Assembly (NCBI RefSeq): GCF_900109615.1
Contig: NZ_FOIX01000001.1
Coordinates: forward strand, 434,001 to 498,000
Origin: Kaistella antarctica
GTDB taxonomy: Bacteria; Bacteroidota; Bacteroidia; Flavobacteriales; Weeksellaceae
Reading direction: 5' to 3'
Length of the DNA: 64,000 bases
In this document: positions 7,717 to 17,740 of the stretch, piece by piece
Position numbering within the stretch: the stretch's first letter is position 1
How the letters are laid out: the number at the start of each line of letters is the position of its first letter
Notes under the pieces: model-generated
What the model was told of the DNA's origin: nothing
Database searches by the model: none
What the model saw: the letters and a program-made list of their open reading frames with translations, nothing else
Position numbers and translations under genes: made by a program

Positions 7717-9858
7717 ATGAAAAGAATTTTTTTATTACTCACCTTTATGTTGAGTTTCCTGCAATTGAAAGCAGATGAGGGAATGTGGCTTTTGAGCATG
7801 ATCAAAAGACTGAATGGAGTCGATCTTAAAAAAGACGGTTTGAAATTAACTCCCGAAGAAATTTATTCTGTCAACAGTTCTAGTTTAAAAGACGCCATCG
7901 TTCAATTTGGTGGCGGATGTACGGCAGAAATGGTTTCTAAAGAAGGTTTGCTTTTTACGAATCACCACTGTGGTTACGGGCAAATCGCTGCGCTTTCAAC
8001 TCCAGAAAAAGATCACTTAACCAATGGTTTTTGGGCCATGAAAAAAAGTGAAGAACTTCCATCGAAAGGACTTTCTGTGCGGTTCATGGTGAGAATGGAT
8101 GATGTTTCGAAAAGAATCAACGCCAAACTTAACAACAATTTATCTGCTGAAGAAAGAAGCAATATCATCAGTGCAGAATATAAATTAATTCAAGCTGAAA
8201 ATTCAGAAAACGGAAAATATACAGTCGTAGTAAGAGATTTCTATAATGGAAATGAATTTTATTATTTCGTTTATCAAGATTTTAAAGATGTGAGATTGGT
8301 AGGTACACCTCCAAATGCTTTAGGTAAATATGGTGGCGATACTGACAACTGGGAATGGCCAAGACATACTGTGGATTTCTCTGTGTTCAGAGTTTATGCA
8401 GATGCAAATGGTAATCCAGCAGAATATTCGCCAACGAACGTTCCAATGAAGCCAAAACATTCTTTGCCTATTTCGTTAAGAGGTTATAAGCCAGGAGATT
8501 TCGCAATGATTTTGGGATATCCAGGAAGAACGAACAGATATTTGACTTCTTATGGAATCGAGCAAATGGTTAGTAAAGATTATCCGGCGTGGGTGGAAGC
8601 TTCTAAAGTTGCCATGGACGTTATGAAGAAATATATGGATAAAGACCAAGCTACCAAAATTGATTACGCTTCGCAGTATGCTTCTGTAGCCAATTATTGG
8701 AAAAATAGACAAGGTACCATTGATGCCGTTATCAAAAACGGAACCATTACAGAAAAACAAGCTTTGGAAGAAAAATTCCAGACTTGGGCTTTAATGCCAG
8801 AAAACCAAGCAATGTATGGTGGGATTTTACAAGACCTTCAATCGAACTACACGCAAATTTCTGATCGTAATGTTGAAAGAAATTATTCTTCTCAATTACA
8901 GAGAAATGCAAAGTTCATAACGGTTGCTTACCAATTAGGTTCTCTTTTAAATACCTATGCTGATCAGGATGAGGCAGGAAAAGTGGCTATGAAAACCAAA
9001 GTTACCGACGCGATTGACAGAGTTTATGACAAGTTTAATGTAAAGCTGGAAGGTGAAATGTTGAACTCAATGGTTAACCTATATCAACAAAGAGTAAGTA
9101 AAGGTTCTGCGTCATCTACCTTAATGGCAGCAGATGCAAAGAATCTTTCAACAATGGCTTTCTCTTCAATTTTCGCAACCAAAGAATCAGCGATGAATTT
9201 TGTGAACAATCCTAACCGTTTACAAATCGATGCAGACCCATTATTGAAATTGGCAAACGGTTTTGTAACCGATCAGAAATTAACTGGTGATAAATTTGCT
9301 AAAATTGACGATGCTTTCGCGAAGAACAGCAGATTGTTTTTAGATGGTCTTAGAAAATCTCAGCCAGAAACCGCATTCTATCCAGATGCGAACTCTACGA
9401 TGAGAATGACTACAGGAAAAATCACCACTCTTCCTATCAGAAATGATAGAAATTATGCTTCTATTAAAAAAGAAAAAGACAACTACTACACTGAAATTAA
9501 CAGTATGGTAGCGAAACATAAAAAAGGAGATGAGGAATTTGAATTGCCTCAAAGATTCTTAGATCTTGTTAAGAAAAAAGATTTCGGTCAGTATAAAGAT
9601 AAGAAAGGTTTCATGCCAGTGAATTTCTTGTCTGATAATGACATCACAGGAGGGAACTCTGGATCTCCAGTGCTTGATGGTGATGGAAATCTGTTAGGTC
9701 TAGCGTTCGATGGAAATAGTGAAGCTCTAAGCGGTGACATTATCTTCGATCCGAAAATGCAAAAAACAATTAACGTAGATGTAAGAATGGTTCTTTGGAC
9801 TATTGAAAAATACGGAAATGCAGGTCACTTAATTAGTGAAATGGTTTTAGTAAAATAA
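7717..9858 (+). CDS. S46 family dipeptidyl-peptidase, DPP7-type
   Basis: 713-aa secreted or periplasmic serine exopeptidase that removes dipeptides from peptide N-termini. A signal peptide covers about residues 1-19. The chymotrypsin-like triad is visible: His84 in TNHHCGYG, Asp220 in WPRHTVDF and Ser648 in GGNSGSPV. The residue 18 positions after the catalytic Ser, which corresponds to position 673 in Porphyromonas DPP7 and DPP11, is Gly666 (FDGNSEA). Gly there is typical of DPP7 (hydrophobic P1), whereas DPP11 has Arg for Asp/Glu. It probably serves peptide catabolism in this asaccharolytic-leaning group. Length is normal for the family. Confidence 0.95.
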   Translation: MKRIFLLLTFMLSFLQLKADEGMWLLSMIKRLNGVDLKKDGLKLTPEEIYSVNSSSLKDAIVQFGGGCTAEMVSKEGLLFTNHHCGYGQIAALSTPEKDHLTNGFWAMKKSEELPSKGLSVRFMVRMDDVSKRINAKLNNNLSAEERSNIISAEYKLIQAENSENGKYTVVVRDFYNGNEFYYFVYQDFKDVRLVGTPPNALGKYGGDTDNWEWPRHTVDFSVFRVYADANGNPAEYSPTNVPMKPKHSLPISLRGYKPGDFAMILGYPGRTNRYLTSYGIEQMVSKDYPAWVEASKVAMDVMKKYMDKDQATKIDYASQYASVANYWKNRQGTIDAVIKNGTITEKQALEEKFQTWALMPENQAMYGGILQDLQSNYTQISDRNVERNYSSQLQRNAKFITVAYQLGSLLNTYADQDEAGKVAMKTKVTDAIDRVYDKFNVKLEGEMLNSMVNLYQQRVSKGSASSTLMAADAKNLSTMAFSSIFATKESAMNFVNNPNRLQIDADPLLKLANGFVTDQKLTGDKFAKIDDAFAKNSRLFLDGLRKSQPETAFYPDANSTMRMTTGKITTLPIRNDRNYASIKKEKDNYYTEINSMVAKHKKGDEEFELPQRFLDLVKKKDFGQYKDKKGFMPVNFLSDNDITGGNSGSPVLDGDGNLLGLAFDGNSEALSGDIIFDPKMQKTINVDVRMVLWTIEKYGNAGHLISEMVLVK

Positions 9859-9875
9859 CTTGATTTAGAATATTT

Positions 9876-9910
9876 AAAGACCGTTGATATCTTTCAACGG
9901 TCTTTTTTTT
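9876..9910 (+). terminator. Rho-independent terminator
   Basis: Perfect 11-bp stem AAAGACCGTTG / CAACGGTCTTT with an 8-nt loop and a long T run, 18 nt after the S46 peptidase stop codon. Confidence 0.92.
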
Positions 9911-9955
9911 ATCTTTATTAAATGAGTTCTGCCTTGATTTACATAATTTTTAGAT

Positions 9956-10528
9956 ATGGAATTTGATCAATTTACAAGAGAGAAAAAAACCATCGACTTG
10001 GCAAAAGCGAATGTGGATGCTTTAAAATATCTCGTGCTTTTTATTTTCATTTTCGCAGGTCCTTATTATTTAATTTGGGGATTCCAGTTGCCCGACTTAG
10101 ACTCAGAGTATTTAGTATTAAAGGCATTTGCACCTTTATTAATAATACTTGTGGGCATGGCAGTTCATGAACTCATCCATGGAGTTTTCTTCGCTCTTTT
10201 CGCGCCAAAAGGATGGCAGTCTATTAAGTTTGGGATTCTTTGGAAGATGTTAACTCCATATTGCCATTGCAAAGAGCCTTTAAAAATAAAGCATTATAAC
10301 ATTGCTTTACTTGCGCCATTATTAATCCTAGGTATTATTCCGGCAATCATTGGTTTAATAATTGGGAATATTTTAATCTTATTTTTAGGAATTGTATTTT
10401 CTGCTACGGCAGCAGGCGACATTATGATTTATTTGCTGATCAGAAAAGAGAATCCCGAACATTATGTTCAGGATCATCCCTCAGAAGCGGGCTATTATAT
10501 TTTTAGAAAAAAAGAAAGCGAAGATTAG
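9956..10528 (+). CDS. DUF3267 membrane zincin-like protein
   Basis: 190-aa integral membrane protein with about four hydrophobic segments. A zinc-protease-like HELIH motif (HExxH) lies at the end of the second membrane segment (VGMAVHELIHGVFFALF), as in the DUF3267 family of putative site-2-type membrane peptidases. A third zinc ligand is not certain; the HCKEPLKIKHY region is a candidate. Substrate unknown. Stands alone between two terminators. Its stop codon lies in the loop of the downstream hairpin. Confidence 0.8.
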   Translation: MEFDQFTREKKTIDLAKANVDALKYLVLFIFIFAGPYYLIWGFQLPDLDSEYLVLKAFAPLLIILVGMAVHELIHGVFFALFAPKGWQSIKFGILWKMLTPYCHCKEPLKIKHYNIALLAPLLILGIIPAIIGLIIGNILILFLGIVFSATAAGDIMIYLLIRKENPEHYVQDHPSEAGYYIFRKKESED

Positions 10529-10540
10529 TCTTCGCTTTTT
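10512..10540. terminator. Bidirectional terminator overlapping a stop codon
   Basis: Perfect 9-bp stem AAAGCGAAG / CTTCGCTTT with a 6-nt loop, A-rich on the left and T-rich on the right, so it can act on both strands. The DUF3267 stop codon TAG is inside the loop. It separates that gene from the convergent msrA. Confidence 0.85.
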
Positions 10541-10543
10541 GTA

Positions 10544-11104
10544 TTAATCAAGTTCGGGTCTTAGCATTCCTAAGTCGCCATAATGTTTTTTGAATTTGGC
10601 AACCTTCGGTCCTACAACTGCGCTACAGAATGGTTGGGTAGGATTCGCTTCATAATACCCTTGATGATATTGTTCCGCAGGATAAAATTTATCCAATTTT
10701 GTAATTTCAGTGACATACTTTCCACTATATTTCCCTGTTGCTTCTGATACTTTCAGCGCTTCTTCAGCTTTTTGTTTTTCAGCTTCAGTAGTATAATAAA
10801 TCACCGATCGATACTGAGTTCCGATATCATTTCCCTGTCTATTCAATTGTGTTGGATCATGCAGGAAATAAAACACTTCCATTAATTGCTCATAAGAAAT
10901 AATCCTTGGATCATAAGCCATTTGCACCACTTCAGCATGTCCGGTATTTCCCGTGCAAACTTCCTCGTAAGTCGGGTTTTCTTTATGTCCGCCAGCATAA
11001 CCAGACGTTGTAGATTCTACCCCTTGTAATAAATCAAGTACGCTATCAACGCACCAAAAGCAACCACCACCAAAGGTGATATATTCTAAATTTTGTTTGT
11101 CCAT
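10544..11104 (-). CDS. msrA: Peptide-methionine (S)-S-oxide reductase MsrA
   Basis: 186-aa repair enzyme that reduces the S-epimer of methionine sulfoxide in proteins. The active-site motif GGCFWC is at residues 13-18, with catalytic Cys15. SGYAGG, the HAEVVQM region and YHQGYYEANP are all typical. No MsrB domain is fused and none is adjacent. There is no signal peptide, so it acts in the cytoplasm. It lies 89 nt downstream of the ROK gene on the same strand; that gap contains an inverted repeat with arms TCATCAGC / GCTGATGA. Confidence 0.96.
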   Translation of the reverse strand: MDKQNLEYITFGGGCFWCVDSVLDLLQGVESTTSGYAGGHKENPTYEEVCTGNTGHAEVVQMAYDPRIISYEQLMEVFYFLHDPTQLNRQGNDIGTQYRSVIYYTTEAEKQKAEEALKVSEATGKYSGKYVTEITKLDKFYPAEQYHQGYYEANPTQPFCSAVVGPKVAKFKKHYGDLGMLRPELD

Positions 11105-11193
11105 TTTCTAGAGATTGGTCATCAGCTTTTTCATTTATAGTCCCTTGGAAGACCTCAATATGTGCTGATGATAAAAATTAATAATTTTTAGAT

Positions 11194-12186
11194 TTAATAT
11201 TTACGAAAACCAGGTGACTCATTTTCCCAGACCAAAGCGCTGGCTCCCAAAATTGCAGCATCAGCCTCGTCCAGTTCACTGAAAACAAGTTTTACTTTAT
11301 TTCTGAAAATAGGGAAAAGATTTCTTTCCATGTGAAGTTTCGCCGGCTTCAAAATAAAATCGCCCGCTTTGATGACGCCGCCAAAAAGCAAAATAGCTTC
11401 TGGTGAAGAGAACATCACGAAATTGGCTAATGCCTCACCTAATTTTTGTCCCGTATACCGGAAAACTTCTATCGCAGTCGGATCTCCTTTCGTAGCACAT
11501 TCATAAACTACTTTCGAATTGATATCTTCCTCCAAGTAATTGTTAAGCATAGAGTTTGGAAATTCCGCGCGCATTTTTTTTGCCGTAATTGTAATTCCAG
11601 TTGCAGAGGCGTAAGCTTCCAAAGATCCTTCCGAGCCAGTGCTCCAATGTTTTCTTCCACCTGGTTTGACGATCGTGTGACCTAGTTCGCCGGCAAAACC
11701 ATCGTGACCATAGATTAACTGACCGTTCGACATAATTCCGCTTCCAACGCCAGTTCCCAGAGTGATCATGATAAAATCTTTCATTCCTCTGGCGGCTCCA
11801 AACATCATTTCGCCTAAGGCTGCCGCATTGGCATCATTGGTCATTTTGCAGGGAACTTCAAATTTTTCTGTCATTAACCTTGCAAACGGCACAACTCCCT
11901 TCCAATGGAGATTGGGTGCTTGTTCGATTGTTCCTGTGAAGTAATTGGCATTCGGTGCGCCAACTCCGATTCCGTCGAAATGTCTTTGGCCACAATACTT
12001 CATTATTAAAGGAGAAACCTTATCATACAAAGCATTTATAAAATCCTGTACTTCAGGGAAATCATCTGTTTTCAGATTGCCTTTTTCTAAAATTTCGCCG
12101 CGGTGATTCACGAGTCCGTATTTGGTATTGGTTCCGCCGATATCAACGCCGAGTGCTACTTGCCTGGATAGGTCTATTAATGCCAT
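11194..12186 (-). CDS. ROK family sugar kinase (glucokinase-like)
   Basis: 330-aa ASKHA-fold ROK protein without an N-terminal helix-turn-helix, hence a kinase rather than a repressor. The phosphate-binding DIGGTNTKYG is at about 15-24, the catalytic Asp is in TNDANAAALGE (Asp118), and LGTGVGSG is at about 143-150. The ROK zinc motif (His, then CxCGxxGC) is altered: His170 is kept, but the cysteine segment reads HWSTGSEGS (180-188) with no cysteine. The following LEAYAS motif is intact. The sugar substrate (glucose, ManNAc, fructose) cannot be read from sequence. No sugar genes are next to it. Confidence 0.88.
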   Translation of the reverse strand: MALIDLSRQVALGVDIGGTNTKYGLVNHRGEILEKGNLKTDDFPEVQDFINALYDKVSPLIMKYCGQRHFDGIGVGAPNANYFTGTIEQAPNLHWKGVVPFARLMTEKFEVPCKMTNDANAAALGEMMFGAARGMKDFIMITLGTGVGSGIMSNGQLIYGHDGFAGELGHTIVKPGGRKHWSTGSEGSLEAYASATGITITAKKMRAEFPNSMLNNYLEEDINSKVVYECATKGDPTAIEVFRYTGQKLGEALANFVMFSSPEAILLFGGVIKAGDFILKPAKLHMERNLFPIFRNKVKLVFSELDEADAAILGASALVWENESPGFRKY

Positions 12187-12236
12187 TAGTCAAATAATTT
12201 ATGGATTAAAATTACAAAAAATATCACGACTAAAAT

Positions 12237-12271
12237 AGAAAACTCCCTCAAAAAATTTGAAGGAGTTTTCT
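12237..12271 (-). terminator. Rho-independent terminator of secA
   Basis: Stem AGAAAACTCC / GGAGTTTTCT with additional TCAAA/TTTGA pairing inside. Read on the minus strand it is followed by TTTTCTATTTT. It starts 18 nt after the secA stop codon. Confidence 0.85.
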
Positions 12272-12289
12272 TTACTATTGAAAATCTTT

Positions 12290-15361
<3,072 letters not shown>

Positions 15362-15476
15362 AGTATTTGCGTTCGGCTTGGTGCGTGGGAGCATTAGCCA
15401 GTTTAAAAATTTTAATTTTTAGAATTTTTCTAAAATATAAAAGTCGATTGCCGAATACGACTATCGACTGTGTTTT

Positions 15477-15698
15477 CTAATATTCATCTTCATTCCAGAG
15501 AAAATCGTCATCGGTTGGGTAGTCGCTCCAAACCTCTTCGATAGACTCATAGATTTCGCCTTCGTCTTCGATGGCTTGTAGGTTTTCTACAACCTCCATT
15601 GGTGCGCCTGTTCTAATTGCATAATCAATAAGTTCAGCCTTGGTCATCGGCCAAGGTGCGTCGCTTAAATAAGAAGCCAATTCTAATGTCCAATACAT
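15477..15698 (-). CDS. DUF2795 domain-containing protein
   Basis: 73-aa acidic protein. The start is placed at the Met of MYWTLELASYL; upstream in-frame codons are not like the family. The sequence LSDAPWPMTKAELIDYAIRT fits DUF2795, a small domain of unknown function, and the C-terminus is very acidic (DDDFLWNEDEY). A TATTTTTG box (minus strand, 15714-15721) lies 15 nt upstream and may be its promoter. Confidence 0.8.
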   Translation of the reverse strand: MYWTLELASYLSDAPWPMTKAELIDYAIRTGAPMEVVENLQAIEDEGEIYESIEEVWSDYPTDDDFLWNEDEY

Positions 15699-15713
15699 AT
15701 AATATAATTTTTG

Positions 15714-15721
15714 CAAAAATA
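15714..15721 (-). promoter_or_regulatory. Candidate -7 box of the DUF2795 gene
   Basis: TATTTTTG on the minus strand, an exact TAnnTTTG match, 15 nt upstream of the start codon. No clear -33 element at the right distance. Confidence 0.4.
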
Positions 15722-15793
15722 TAAAAATCAACGACATAAAAGATCTTTTTGCCTCTGATTTTCAACAAACTTTGATTAATAATTGATTTTTTT

Positions 15794-16822
15794 TCAAGAA
15801 CCATTTCTCAAAAACCATTCCACAAACTTTTTTATGCCATTTTGGAAATGGGTTCTGGGCTGATATCCAATCAAGGATTTGGCTTTGTGAATATTTGCGT
15901 TCGTTTTCTCAACATCTCCCGCCTGTCTTGGCAGTAATTTTTTCACCGCCTTCTTTTCTAATTCATTCTCAATGGTTGCTACCATTTCATTTAAATTAAT
16001 GACTTCACTTTCGCCTAAATTAATAATTTCATAAACTTGGTGATGGGTTTCAATATAACAAATAGATTTTTGAATTCCTTCAATGATATCGTCGATGAAA
16101 GTGTAATCTCTCGCCGTAGAACCATCACCATAAATAGGGATTTCTTTATTTTCCGATATGAGTTTGGTGAATTTATGGATGGCTAAATCGGGTCTTTGGC
16201 GTGGTCCATAAACGGTGAAAAACCGCAAATGAATCATATCAATTCCATATAAATGATGGTAAACATGTCCTAGGATTTCGCCACACTTCTTGGTGGCAGC
16301 GTAGGGAGAGATTGGCTGTTCAACGGAATCGTCCTCGGAGAAAGGGATCTTTTCATTATTTCCATAAACACTGGAACTAGAAGCGTTGATAAATTTTACA
16401 ATTTCAAACTCTTTGCATAATTCCCACAGGTTCATGGTTCCCTTAATATTGACTTCCTCATATTCCAGCGGCCGCTCAATTGAAGGGCTTACCCCAGCTA
16501 AGGCAGCAAGATGAATAACCAAATCGATTTTATGTTTCTGAAAGATCTTTTCTAAACCCTCTTTATCACGGATGTCTTGATAATATAGTTGATAGTTTTT
16601 TGAAGAGGTTTCGAAGATTAATTTTTGAATATCCAATTCCTTTGAATGAAATGAAAACTCCAAAGTTTTGCCAACTGATTCTAAAGTGTTTTTGATTTTA
16701 ATTTTATGATCATAGAAATCATCAAAGTTGTCTATGTTGATGACAGAATGTCCATTTTTCAATAAGTGTTCCACCAAATGGGAACCAATAAAACCGCTTC
16801 CGCCGGTGACTAAATAATTCAT
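15794..16822 (-). CDS. NAD-dependent sugar-nucleotide epimerase, UDP-glucuronate 4-epimerase-like
   Basis: 342-aa extended short-chain dehydrogenase. The start is placed at the Met of MNYLVTGGSGFIGSHL, which begins the Rossmann strand; seven extra upstream residues are excluded. GGSGFIG is the NAD motif, HLAALAGV and SSSSVYG are typical, and the catalytic pair is in SPYAATK (Tyr-x3-Lys). RFFTVYGPRQRPDLAIHKF resembles the UDP-glucuronate/UDP-galacturonate 4-epimerase subgroup. It probably supplies a precursor for surface polysaccharide, although no polysaccharide genes are nearby. Alternative: another UDP-hexose 4-epimerase or a dehydratase. Confidence 0.88.
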   Translation of the reverse strand: MNYLVTGGSGFIGSHLVEHLLKNGHSVINIDNFDDFYDHKIKIKNTLESVGKTLEFSFHSKELDIQKLIFETSSKNYQLYYQDIRDKEGLEKIFQKHKIDLVIHLAALAGVSPSIERPLEYEEVNIKGTMNLWELCKEFEIVKFINASSSSVYGNNEKIPFSEDDSVEQPISPYAATKKCGEILGHVYHHLYGIDMIHLRFFTVYGPRQRPDLAIHKFTKLISENKEIPIYGDGSTARDYTFIDDIIEGIQKSICYIETHHQVYEIINLGESEVINLNEMVATIENELEKKAVKKLLPRQAGDVEKTNANIHKAKSLIGYQPRTHFQNGIKKFVEWFLRNGS

Positions 16823-16840
16823 GCAGGTGTTTTGAGAACA

Positions 16841-16848
16841 CAAATTTA
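16841..16848 (-). promoter_or_regulatory. Candidate -7 box of the epimerase gene
   Basis: TAAATTTG on the minus strand, an exact TAnnTTTG match, 18 nt upstream of the epimerase start, in the 65-nt divergent region shared with the DUF2797 gene. Confidence 0.4.
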
Positions 16849-16887
16849 ATTAAAATCAAATGATTATTTTTACGCAAATAATTTACG

Positions 16888-17679
16888 ATGAAATTCTCTG
16901 GACAAATTCTTAAAATGGTCACTCAAAACGGCAAACCCATTCAATATTTTCTTAATCTTTCTAATGATTTAATTAATATGAATCAATTAATCGGGAAAAA
17001 TATTAAATTGAAACATATTGGTTATGATTGTGTGAGCTGCAATAGTGATGAGAAAATTTACCGCATGGGTTTCTGTAAAAGATGCTTTTTTGAAAGTCCA
17101 TTTGCCAGTGAATCGATTATTCGTCCGGAACTTTCAACCGCACATCTTGGCGTTGGCGAACGTGATCTAGCAGTAGAAGAATCTATTCAGTTAAAACCTC
17201 ATATTGTATATTTAGCTTACACAGGCGATGTAAAAGTTGGCGTAACCAGAGAATCGCAAATTCCAACGAGATGGATTGATCAAGGAGCAACATTTGCACT
17301 TCAGATTGCCAAAACAGAAAACCGCTATGAAGCGGGCATGATTGAAGTTGCCATGAAAGAGCATCTAGCCGATAAAACCAACTGGCGAAAAATGCTGGAA
17401 GATGATTTCGAAGATGATTTGGATTTAGCAGACTTCCGAGAAAAAATCAAAAATTATTTCCCAGATGATTTCAAAAACTTCTATTCTGGCGAGGAAGAAA
17501 TCGTAAAATTAGATTTCCCTTACGAAGCACCAGAAAAAATAGCTTCATTTACTTTAGATAAAAAACCGGAGTTTGAAGGAGTCTTGAGAGGAATTAAAGG
17601 ACAATATCTTTCTTTCGAAGGTGGAGATTTTATTAATGTCAGAGGACATGAAGGTTATGTGATTGAGTTGGAAATTTGA
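16888..17679 (+). CDS. DUF2797 protein (zinc-ribbon plus GIY-YIG-like)
   Basis: 263-aa cytoplasmic protein of the DUF2797 family. Two cysteine pairs (CVSC and, after about 16 residues, CKRC) look like a zinc-binding ribbon at about residues 50-72. The central part, HIVYLAYTGDVKVGVTR followed by RWIDQGA and an EAGMIEVAMKEHL segment, has the order of motifs seen in GIY-YIG-type nuclease folds. The biochemical role of the family is unknown. Divergent from the epimerase gene and 61 nt upstream of the AsmA-like gene. Confidence 0.82.
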   Translation: MKFSGQILKMVTQNGKPIQYFLNLSNDLINMNQLIGKNIKLKHIGYDCVSCNSDEKIYRMGFCKRCFFESPFASESIIRPELSTAHLGVGERDLAVEESIQLKPHIVYLAYTGDVKVGVTRESQIPTRWIDQGATFALQIAKTENRYEAGMIEVAMKEHLADKTNWRKMLEDDFEDDLDLADFREKIKNYFPDDFKNFYSGEEEIVKLDFPYEAPEKIASFTLDKKPEFEGVLRGIKGQYLSFEGGDFINVRGHEGYVIELEI

Positions 17680-17740
17680 TTTCTTGATTTAGAAGATTCT
17701 AAGAAAGTAAATTGGTTCCTAAATTGTAAGTTGAATTTTT

